35,565 nt of DNA from CAZPBO01 sp964584815 (GTDB taxonomy: Bacteria > Planctomycetota > SKW154), in NCBI GenBank assembly GCA_964584815.1, contig CAZPBO010000019.1:1-35565 (forward strand), written 5' to 3'. Below the pieces are notes generated by a model. That model saw only the letters and a program-made list of their open reading frames with translations. It was not told where the DNA came from and made no database searches. Below, one piece after another: positions 16,019 through 22,745 of the stretch. Positions within the stretch are counted from its first letter, which is position 1. Every line of letters starts with the position of its first letter. Position numbers and translations under genes: made by a program.

Positions 16019-16936
16019 ATGCGTTGGTTTGCTCTGGTGGCTGTGTTTGCGCTGGCAGGTTCGCTTATAGGGCAGGATAAAACCCAACCCACCGCCGAAA
16101 AGCAAACTTTTGCCCTGCAGTTGAAAGGAAAGGAAGGAGACGAATATTTCATCCACTCCCGCGTGAAGCAGGTCATAGATTGGCTGTCCTGTGGAAAAAC
16201 AAGGATTGAGCAGGAGTTCATCTGGCACATCAAGGTGGAGAAGGTCACAGAAGACGGCAACATCCACAGTAAGTGGAAGGCGCTGCTGCTCAAAAGCAAA
16301 CACGACCACTCTGCCTCTGACAGAGGCTATTTTGACAGCGAAAAGGGCAAAGCGAAAAACATTCCTCACGACGAGGTCGCCTGGTTCAACGAACTCATTG
16401 AGAAGGGGGTAAAGGTTGAGACGACCAAAACAGGCAAGGTGGTCTCGGGCGCGGTAAACGGCATCCCCAGTCTTGAGTTTCTGCCGGAAAAGCCCGTGAA
16501 AGTGGGCGATTCCTGGATGGTTGAGCAGTCTGGCGGCAGCCAGCAGCAGGTCAAGATGGTCTTCAGGTGCACTTTGAAAGAAGTTAAGGTCGCTGACGGC
16601 AATAAGATGGCTGTTATTGAGTTGGAGTTGCTGAAACTCAAATTGAATTTCCCCATTGAGGGAAAGATTGACGCCAAAGGCAAGGGAACGATTCTCTTCA
16701 ATATTGACAAAGGAATGGCAATAAAACACGACCTGACGGTGCGGCTCACATTCAGCATAACCAACCAAAGAACAGGAGAGGTGGTAAAAACAGTTACAGA
16801 CATCAAAGAGAACAGCGAGGTTCTGAAAGAAAAACCGAAATGCAATCCCAAGAAGGCAAAACCGATAACCGATGATGGCGCTGATGCCCCTTCCCCAGCG
16901 CCCAAAAAGAAGCCAAAACCACAAAAGTATAAGTGA
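16019..16936 (+). CDS. Secreted protein, possibly DUF6263-like, tandem copy 2
   Basis: A 305-residue paralogue of the preceding gene. It has the same signal peptide start (MRWFALVAVFA), the same EQEFIWHIKV, GNIHSKWKALL, GYFDSEKG, TTKTGKVVSG, SLEFLP.KPVKVG.SW and DAKGKGT.LFNIDKG blocks, and the same Lys/Pro-rich C-terminus. The first 30 coding bases differ at only one position from copy 1, whereas the segment around residues 47-60 and the C-terminus have diverged strongly. No clear Shine-Dalgarno is seen (GAGG about 8 bases upstream at best), unlike copy 1. Function unknown. It probably acts in the periplasm or outside the cell, like copy 1. Confidence 0.75.
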   Translation: MRWFALVAVFALAGSLIGQDKTQPTAEKQTFALQLKGKEGDEYFIHSRVKQVIDWLSCGKTRIEQEFIWHIKVEKVTEDGNIHSKWKALLLKSKHDHSASDRGYFDSEKGKAKNIPHDEVAWFNELIEKGVKVETTKTGKVVSGAVNGIPSLEFLPEKPVKVGDSWMVEQSGGSQQQVKMVFRCTLKEVKVADGNKMAVIELELLKLKLNFPIEGKIDAKGKGTILFNIDKGMAIKHDLTVRLTFSITNQRTGEVVKTVTDIKENSEVLKEKPKCNPKKAKPITDDGADAPSPAPKKKPKPQKYK

Positions 16937-16951
16937 GTTGTTTCAGAAAAC

Positions 16952-16980
16952 AGGGTCGGTCACGCTTTGTGACCGTCCTT
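16952..16980 (+). terminator. Degenerate hairpin after tandem copy 2
   Basis: A stem of about 11 pairs with one T-T mismatch and one G-U (16952-16963 with 16969-16980), loop GCTTT. It is clearly the counterpart of the copy-1 terminator but lacks a T-tract, so it may allow read-through into the next gene. Confidence 0.6.
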
Positions 16981-17006
16981 CTGACTGATATAGAAGGAGG
17001 CAGGAG

Positions 17007-17744
17007 GTGAGGTGGATTGCCCCTTTGATTGTTGTCGTTGCGGGGTTCTTCTTGCCGAAAGCATCCGATGAGGTCGTCTTCTCTTTTCAACAAAAGATGC
17101 GCACAGAGTATCTGGTCTGGGCGTCTGACGGCAGCCCACCAGCGCTTTCTACAGAAGACACCATAATAAAAGGACAGGCGACCCTTCACAACGGGACTCT
17201 CACCCTCAAAAATGTCCGCTTTGAGCGCTATGCACGCCCATATCTTCACCAACCGTATCCGATTATGCCGTCGTGGAAGGTTTTATCCAACTACGCTCCT
17301 CATCTTGCCACATCTACATATGGGATGTGGGACAGCACTACAGAAACGGGCGCCAGAAATCCTGTCGGCTGGCGCAGGCTCAAAGCGATGCTTTCCCCCA
17401 ACGCCAATCCATCCTTCCAGAACACGCTTATTCCACTTCATCCACCCAAAAAAGAGCGTTCCATAACGCTGTCTGTCCCTCATATCGGGCTGTTTTCGTG
17501 GAAGGTCTCCTTCAAGAAGGAGAAAGGAGCGTGGCAGGCGTCGCTTAAAAATGCTCATTTTAAGCCAGCCAACGGCGTCAAACGCCATACTTTTTCTGCG
17601 TCCCTTAGCGGAAGGCTGCTTTATCAGAACGAACTCCTTAAAAAAGCGCGCGTCGGCTACACAATCCGCCTTGATGTGACATCTGACGGTGTGCGAAAAA
17701 GGATGGTTTCTCTGATAGGTCTTGCTATGGAGCGAGTCAAGTGA
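17007..17744 (+). CDS. Secreted or membrane-anchored protein of unknown function
   Basis: A 245-residue protein starting at GTG 17007, chosen for AAGGAGG seven bases upstream and the hydrophobic leader that begins there (MRWIAPLIVVVAGFFLP). The mature part has pseudo-symmetric beta-rich segments: FSFQQKMRTEYLVW near residue 30, then FSASLSGRLLYQNELLKKAR near 200 and GYTIRLDVTSDG near the end. Several Trp and Tyr residues and a 'HPPKKERSITLSVPHIG' segment occur in the middle. I recognise no family. It overlaps the NUDIX-like gene by GTGA and may share a transcript with the tandem pair upstream, whose terminator is weak. Confidence 0.7.
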   Translation: MRWIAPLIVVVAGFFLPKASDEVVFSFQQKMRTEYLVWASDGSPPALSTEDTIIKGQATLHNGTLTLKNVRFERYARPYLHQPYPIMPSWKVLSNYAPHLATSTYGMWDSTTETGARNPVGWRRLKAMLSPNANPSFQNTLIPLHPPKKERSITLSVPHIGLFSWKVSFKKEKGAWQASLKNAHFKPANGVKRHTFSASLSGRLLYQNELLKKARVGYTIRLDVTSDGVRKRMVSLIGLAMERVK

Positions 17745-18388
17745 GAGAGGATGTTCTGGTTGTGCAGCGTGAGTTTCTTTTTGGCGCGGAGCAGCCACAG
17801 GGATATATCCCGCTTCAGGAAGGGTTTTCTTTTCTGCGTGCCTGCCGCAGACACTCATTCTTTGCCCCCCGCCATAAGGTGGAGGACGACCCCACACTGA
17901 AGCAGATAATCCCCTACTGCGTTCTGCGCTGGGAGGGCAGAATTCTTGTTGTGGTGCGCAAGAAGACCCAGTCGGAAGCACGGCTTCACGGTCTCGCTTC
18001 TGTTGGCGTGGGCGGACACATAACGCCCGCAGATGGCGATCCTGCCGATTTCAACCGCCTTCTACTTGCGGGATTTCTGCGGGAGTTGAGTGAGGAAGTG
18101 CGCGTTGAGACGCCCTGGCGTGCCACCCTCTGCGGCTTCCTCAATGATGATTCAAACCCTGTGGGGTCAGTTCATTTCGGCTTTGTCTACCGACTTGACT
18201 GCCTTGCTGCTCCTGCTGTGGCGGAGACCGACAAGATGCGGGGTGGACTTGTAGACGCCTCCGCTCTGATGCCGCCTGAAGGCACGCAATGGGAGTCGTG
18301 GTCGCAGATTCTTGTGGATGCCGCACCGCTGTGGCTCAACGCGCATCCCGCAGTGGCGGCTGAGCCCTTCTTCATCACGCGTCCATAA
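17741..18388 (+). CDS. NUDIX-fold hydrolase-like protein
   Basis: A 215-residue protein starting at GTG 17741, overlapping the preceding stop as GTGA. It has SVGVGGHI (87-94) followed after about 20 residues by FLRELSEEVRV (112-122). This is the Nudix-box helix R-E-L-x-E-E-V with an enlarged loop between the glycine and the arginine. The 'GxGGHI...RELxEE' form is typical of a family of predicted NUDIX phosphohydrolases of about 200 residues. The catalytic glutamates E115, E118 and E119 are present. The N-terminal 60 residues, ending in IIPYCVLRW, form a family-specific extension. Substrate unknown. The 3' end overlaps rodA on the other strand by 14 bp. Confidence 0.75.
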   Translation: MREDVLVVQREFLFGAEQPQGYIPLQEGFSFLRACRRHSFFAPRHKVEDDPTLKQIIPYCVLRWEGRILVVVRKKTQSEARLHGLASVGVGGHITPADGDPADFNRLLLAGFLRELSEEVRVETPWRATLCGFLNDDSNPVGSVHFGFVYRLDCLAAPAVAETDKMRGGLVDASALMPPEGTQWESWSQILVDAAPLWLNAHPAVAAEPFFITRP

Positions 18389-19457
18389 GCGGCTCCCGAC
18401 GGCACGCCCGCGCTATGCTCAACAAACCAGCGCACAACCACGATGACACCAGTGCCGAGCCGCCATATGTCACAAACGGAAGCGGCAGACCCGTTATCGG
18501 CATCATCCGCGTCACCATCCCCACATTCACAAAGGTCTGGACCGCCATTAAGGTGGCGACTCCCGCGCCCAGCGCCGCCGAAAAACGGTTGTCCGCAGCC
18601 CCCGCACACCTAAAACCCAGAAACACCAGCCCGAAAAGCAGACACAGCACCACCACACTTCCCACAAAGCCCCATTCCTCCGCCACGACGCTGAATATGA
18701 AATCGGTGTGGCGCTCAGGCAAAAGGTTGAGCGCATTATGCACCCCGCATCGCAGTCCTTTTCCCCAAAGCCCTCCTGACCCTACCGCCACCTCCGACTG
18801 CAGTATTTGATAACCCTCCGTCAATTGGGCTTTCTGGGGATTTAGAAAAGCAAGAAGTCTCTGCCGCTGATATGGTTTCAGCATCTGAAAACCTAAAGGG
18901 ACTGCCACCGCAACAACTGCAGCCCCCACAAGAAGCCACCTCTTCGGCAACCCGCATACGAAAAGCACCACCCCCGCAACAGGCAAAAAGACGAGTGCTG
19001 TGCCCAAGTCGGGCTCAGCCGCTATTAGTGCTGCCACAACCGCAGTTGCGCCCAGCGGCAGAACCAAACTACGCACCCCTTGCGGCTTCCTCAACGCCAT
19101 AAGATGCGCAAGCAGCAGCACAAAGATAGGTTTTGCAAACTCTGATGGCTGAAAGCGGAGAGGTCCCATAACGACCCACCGCCGCGCTCCTTTGACACTC
19201 TCCCCAAATAGCAGAACCGCAAGCAACGCCGCGACCGCAGCACCAAACAACACAAACGCCACGCCCCGCAAACGCCACCCACCAAAAAGAACAACACCAA
19301 AATACCCCGCCACCGCCACGAAAAGCCATATGACCTGCCGAAACGCGTAACCGTCCTTGCCCGCCGTTGAGGAAGCGCTCCATATAAAGACTATGCCCAC
19401 AACGCTTGCGGCAAGCGCCAAGGCAAACACTGCCGCATCAAACCTATCTTTCAGCAC
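18375..19457 (-). CDS. rodA: RodA, SEDS-family peptidoglycan glycosyltransferase
   Basis: About 360 residues with roughly ten membrane helices. Hallmarks: GARRWV...LRFQPSEFAKP in the first half (about 90-115), AEPDLGTAL, the NLLPERHTDFIFSVVAEEWGF loop segment split around residue 250, and GLPLPFVTYGGSA near the C-terminus. RodA polymerises glycan strands during cell elongation together with PBP2. I favour GTG 19457 (GGGGAG about 7 bases upstream); TTG 19472, five codons earlier, is the alternative. The start lies inside the end of mrdA, so the two are translationally coupled, the usual mrdA-rodA pairing. Its 3' end meets the NUDIX-like gene tail to tail. Confidence 0.94.
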   Translation of the reverse strand: MLKDRFDAAVFALALAASVVGIVFIWSASSTAGKDGYAFRQVIWLFVAVAGYFGVVLFGGWRLRGVAFVLFGAAVAALLAVLLFGESVKGARRWVVMGPLRFQPSEFAKPIFVLLLAHLMALRKPQGVRSLVLPLGATAVVAALIAAEPDLGTALVFLPVAGVVLFVCGLPKRWLLVGAAVVAVAVPLGFQMLKPYQRQRLLAFLNPQKAQLTEGYQILQSEVAVGSGGLWGKGLRCGVHNALNLLPERHTDFIFSVVAEEWGFVGSVVVLCLLFGLVFLGFRCAGAADNRFSAALGAGVATLMAVQTFVNVGMVTRMMPITGLPLPFVTYGGSALVSSWLCAGLLSIARACRREPLMDA

Positions 19458-21459
19458 GCTTTCGCTCCCCAAAAAACGCTTTCAACACCTCTTCCGCTAC
19501 GGGTCCCGCCACCTGTCCACCGTGCCCCCGCACCTTCTCCACAAGAACGACAAAGACCACTTTGGGCGCATCATATGGGGCAAAACCTGCGATCCAGGCG
19601 TGGTTGAGGTGTCTCTTTTTTGAAACTTCAGCGGTGCCCGTTTTTGCGGCTGCATAAAATGCAGAAAGTCCCGTTTTGTGCGCGGTGCCGTGTCTGCTCT
19701 CCACGACAAGTCGCATTCCATCCCGCACCACATCCAGCACCGATTCTGGGATTCCCAAAGGACGCGACTGTGGTGGCGTCTCATCAAACAAGCGAAGCAG
19801 CGGAAGTTTGCCTGTTGCAATAGCGCACATAGCACGGGCAATCTGCAGCGGACTGGCAAGCAGTTGCCCCTGTCCTATCGCCACAAGACGCCCATAACCC
19901 CGATACCACGGATGGGTGTTGGAAGGAGACGGCAAAAAGCCCCGCTTGCTCCACGGAATATCTGCAGGCTTCTCCCCAAGACCAAAACGGGCAAGCCATT
20001 TTGCAAGTTTTTCTCCACCCAAGCGTTCTGCGACTTCAAAGAAGAAGACATTGCAGGAGCGCTCAATGGCGGATGTGACATTCAACGGACCGTGGGCGTT
20101 TGGGTATATCCAGCATCTGAAGGCTTTTCTTGAGCGGTAGTATCCGCGGCAGGTGACGGTTGTCTGGGGGGTTATTATGTGTTCGGCTAACGCCGCCGCC
20201 GCCACCAGCGGCTTCACCGTTGAGCCCGGTGGATAGCAGGCGCCTCCACACCTCTCAATCAGACCACCACGCTTCATTATCTCCTTATAATATTTGGGAG
20301 CCTTTATCTTTGCAGGATCAAAGGAAGGATATGACGCCATCGCAAGAATAGCCCCGCTGTTTGGGTCAACAAGGACAACCGCGCCGCGGAAACCCCTCTT
20401 CTTCAGCGCTTCATAGGCAACCTTCTGAAGATCTGCGTCAATGTTGAGACGCACATTCTCCCCCGCTTTTGCCTTAACCTCACTCAAGACGCAATATCCT
20501 CCCTCCTCAATGTCGCGTTCAAGCAGCCTTACACCTTTTCTGCCCCGCAGCCTCCTTTCAAGCGCCGCCTCAAGACGGAATGCCCCAACCCGCTCGTCCC
20601 AGAAATAGCAGTCGGCGGAGGCTATACGCTCATAGGTTGATGGAGAGTTGTAGCCGCGACTTATTATCCTTCCTTGTGCACGCAATTCTTTTGCTTCATC
20701 TGCGTTTATCAGCCGCAAATAGCCCGTTAGCGTTCCAAATGCTTCTCCTGCATATCTGCGTCTTTTTCTCTCAACAACACAGACCCCAGGCAGCCGCCAT
20801 CCCTCCGCTTCCACCCTCATTGCCACAAACCGCCCTATTCTCTCCGCAAGAACATAGGGACTGCCCATCAAATGGCGTCTCTCATAGCCGTTCTTGCAGG
20901 TGATTATCTTTTGGCGAATCTTGGTGTAACGGCTCATCAGTTTCTTTGGGTTCTGCCCTGTCAATTCCGCAACCACAACAAGCATTTTTCTTGTCTCGGA
21001 GAGGAGTTCTGGGGTCGCGGCAAGAAGCACCGTTTTGCCGCGCTGAAGAGTAAAAAGAGAACCATCGCTAAGAGGAGCGCGCAGGATATAGGGAAGCCTG
21101 CGTTCAGAAATGGGGCATAGAACAACGACACGGTTCGTCTGAGCGGTGAGGGAAAAGACCTTTTCCGGGTTGGGAACACCTATGGCACGCAGGCGCAGAA
21201 CCAGCCTCAAGAGGCGGTCAAATCTTGCCGGCACCACCGCGAGGTCGTATGTTGTGGCGTCGTAGGCTATGGGCAGGCGGTTTCTGTCGGTGATGGAGCC
21301 GCGGCGGGGCGTCACCACCTCAAGGAGGAGACATTTTTTGCGCGCTTTTTCGGCGTAGTGCCGATAGCGCAGTATTTGAAGGTGGAACAGCCGTCCTGTG
21401 AGGGTGAGAAGAGATATCACAGAGAGAACGAGCATAAAAGATGCGCGCGGTCTTCTCAT
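19444..21459 (-). CDS. mrdA: Penicillin-binding protein 2, cell-elongation transpeptidase
   Basis: A 671-residue class B PBP starting at ATG 21459 (GGAGGAGG upstream; ATGA overlap with mreD). An in-frame upstream extension to 21687 would lie inside mreD and is rejected. It has an N-terminal membrane anchor (about 8-30), a pedestal/dimerisation region with TPRRGSITDRN (50-60), and a transpeptidase domain with all three motifs: S413-T-V-K416 (PPGSTVKP), S468-C-N470 and K606-T-G-T609. It cross-links peptidoglycan in the periplasm as RodA's partner in the elongasome and should bind beta-lactams such as mecillinam in the usual way. Neighbours mreC, mreD and rodA confirm the assignment. Confidence 0.95.
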   Translation of the reverse strand: MRRPRASFMLVLSVISLLTLTGRLFHLQILRYRHYAEKARKKCLLLEVVTPRRGSITDRNRLPIAYDATTYDLAVVPARFDRLLRLVLRLRAIGVPNPEKVFSLTAQTNRVVVLCPISERRLPYILRAPLSDGSLFTLQRGKTVLLAATPELLSETRKMLVVVAELTGQNPKKLMSRYTKIRQKIITCKNGYERRHLMGSPYVLAERIGRFVAMRVEAEGWRLPGVCVVERKRRRYAGEAFGTLTGYLRLINADEAKELRAQGRIISRGYNSPSTYERIASADCYFWDERVGAFRLEAALERRLRGRKGVRLLERDIEEGGYCVLSEVKAKAGENVRLNIDADLQKVAYEALKKRGFRGAVVLVDPNSGAILAMASYPSFDPAKIKAPKYYKEIMKRGGLIERCGGACYPPGSTVKPLVAAAALAEHIITPQTTVTCRGYYRSRKAFRCWIYPNAHGPLNVTSAIERSCNVFFFEVAERLGGEKLAKWLARFGLGEKPADIPWSKRGFLPSPSNTHPWYRGYGRLVAIGQGQLLASPLQIARAMCAIATGKLPLLRLFDETPPQSRPLGIPESVLDVVRDGMRLVVESRHGTAHKTGLSAFYAAAKTGTAEVSKKRHLNHAWIAGFAPYDAPKVVFVVLVEKVRGHGGQVAGPVAEEVLKAFFGERKRAER

Positions 21460-21908
21460 ACTCTCGCCTCCTCCGGCGGTGGTTGTGTGAGGAGGAAGAC
21501 AACAAGCGCAGCAGGTGATGTGCGTAGGATAAACGGGAGAAGGTTTATAGGCAGAAGGGTGTGGTTTGATATGGATGCGAGAAGGACATAGGAGAGGCGG
21601 GCGGATATGAGGGCGGTCGTATGGATGGCAAGCAGAACGGGCAGAGTTGGGCGCAGGATGTAGGAGAGGACGGCAACAGTCGCCCATGCGGCGCAGGCGG
21701 CGATAAGAAAGACCCCGGGGTGTTCGGCGGATGTAGCGTCGCGCAGCAGTCCCCAGACGAGGAAGAGGAGGAGTCCGCCTTCCTTTGAGACGCGTGAGGA
21801 GATATGCGTTGCGAAAGCGGCGGCGGCTTGTGGCTGATACGGTCCAAAAAGCGCTGCTTCACAGAGATGAAGCGCCACACAGGCTCCTATCCGAATCAGC
21901 CACTTCAC
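21456..21908 (-). CDS. mreD: MreD, rod-shape-determining membrane protein
   Basis: A 150-residue integral membrane protein with about five hydrophobic segments. It sits exactly between mreC and mrdA, overlapping both by four bases (GTGA at its start, ATGA at its end). MreD sequences are poorly conserved; the size, the topology and the GxxxGLLRDA segment (about 48-58, compare the 'G...D' motif of MreD) agree with the family. It bridges the elongasome in the inner membrane. The GTG start at 21908 is set by the coupling. Position and topology carry most of the assignment. Confidence 0.85.
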   Translation of the reverse strand: MKWLIRIGACVALHLCEAALFGPYQPQAAAAFATHISSRVSKEGGLLLFLVWGLLRDATSAEHPGVFLIAACAAWATVAVLSYILRPTLPVLLAIHTTALISARLSYVLLASISNHTLLPINLLPFILRTSPAALVVFLLTQPPPEEARV

Positions 21909-22645
21909 CGCACAACACCCACAAAGACAAAAGGCACCTCCTCAGGTTTGAAGGGCGGGCGGACAACGAAACGCACCTCATCCCCGTTCTTTGTGGCGCA
22001 GACGGTGCCCACAAGCAATCCTGCAGGCAGCCGCCCGAGCCGACCCGATGTCAGCACAGGTTCCCCATCCTTTGGGTGCTTTGTCAGGTAACGGAGCAGA
22101 AGCGCGCCGTTTCGGGGGGAAAGCAAACCACGGGCGCCAGACGGCGTCTCCACCGCCACGAAAAGCCCCACATCCCCCACAACGACCGCTCGCGATGCCC
22201 ACCCATACACCTGCCGAACCACTCCGACCAGCACCGCGCCGTGTTCGGGTTCACCCCAAACCACAGGCGCCCCAACATCCACTCCCATACGACTGCCCGC
22301 CGTTAGGATGATGGAGCGTCTGAGATCAGAAGCGTCTCCCCTCAACACGACCCGTGCCGGAAACCATCTCCACCTCCTATCTATCCCTTCAAGAAGACCG
22401 AACGCCTGCTGCGCTCTCTTAACCCTCGCCAACTCCATACGAAGTTTTGCGATTTCCGCTTTGAGGCGATAAGAGTGGTCTGGGGATTGCGCGGGTAGTC
22501 TACCTGCAACAGAGAGAAAGCGTGCTGCCACAGCGCTCACACGCCGCATCAGCGGTCCCACAAAGCGCTCCGGCAGCAGATAGACCGACACGGCAACACA
22601 GACCATCACAAGAACCTTCCACCTACGCGCCAATTTCACTCTCAT
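21905..22645 (-). CDS. mreC: MreC, rod-shape-determining periplasmic scaffold
   Basis: About 246 residues starting at ATG 22645 (MRVKLARRWK, followed by a single membrane helix near 12-28). A helical segment follows (about 55-80, LKAEIAKLRMELARVKRAQ), the coiled coil by which MreC dimerises. The beta-rich C-terminal domain contains VVLRGDASDLRRSIILTAG split over about 98-116, GAPVV and VGTVCATK. This order is MreC's. It is shorter than the E. coli protein. The Shine-Dalgarno is weak. An in-frame extension to 22963 would run into gyrA on the other strand and is rejected. It heads the operon mreC-mreD-mrdA-rodA; mreB, usually directly upstream, is absent. Confidence 0.88.
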   Translation of the reverse strand: MRVKLARRWKVLVMVCVAVSVYLLPERFVGPLMRRVSAVAARFLSVAGRLPAQSPDHSYRLKAEIAKLRMELARVKRAQQAFGLLEGIDRRWRWFPARVVLRGDASDLRRSIILTAGSRMGVDVGAPVVWGEPEHGAVLVGVVRQVYGWASRAVVVGDVGLFVAVETPSGARGLLSPRNGALLLRYLTKHPKDGEPVLTSGRLGRLPAGLLVGTVCATKNGDEVRFVVRPPFKPEEVPFVFVGVVR

Positions 22646-22683
22646 CCCAACTACTTTTCGGCAAACCGCCCCAATCCCCGAAA

Positions 22684-22709
22684 CAGATTGAAGACAAAGA
22701 CTCAATCTG
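22684..22709. promoter_or_regulatory. Perfect inverted repeat between mreC and gyrA
   Basis: CAGATTGA at 22684-22691 and its exact complement TCAATCTG at 22702-22709, with a 10-base spacer, lie in the 100-bp divergent region. The 8-bp arms 18 bp apart centre to centre suit a dimeric repressor, or could form a hairpin in the gyrA leader. No protein is known to bind it. Confidence 0.45.
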
Positions 22710-22731
22710 CAAAATAGGATGACAAGCACTT

Positions 22732-22740
22732 GGAGGGAGG
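22732..22740 (+). promoter_or_regulatory. Shine-Dalgarno that sets the gyrA start
   Basis: GGAGGGAGG ends five bases before TTG 22746. The in-frame ATG at 22719 has no comparable site upstream, and the Shine-Dalgarno would then lie inside the coding sequence. This favours the TTG start. Confidence 0.7.
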
Positions 22741-22745
22741 CTGAC

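Noticed and set aside
21460..21687. N-terminal extension of PBP2 upstream of 21459
   Set aside because: It lies wholly within mreD in another frame, is Pro/Cys/His-rich and lacks a Shine-Dalgarno; the ATG at 21459 has a strong one.
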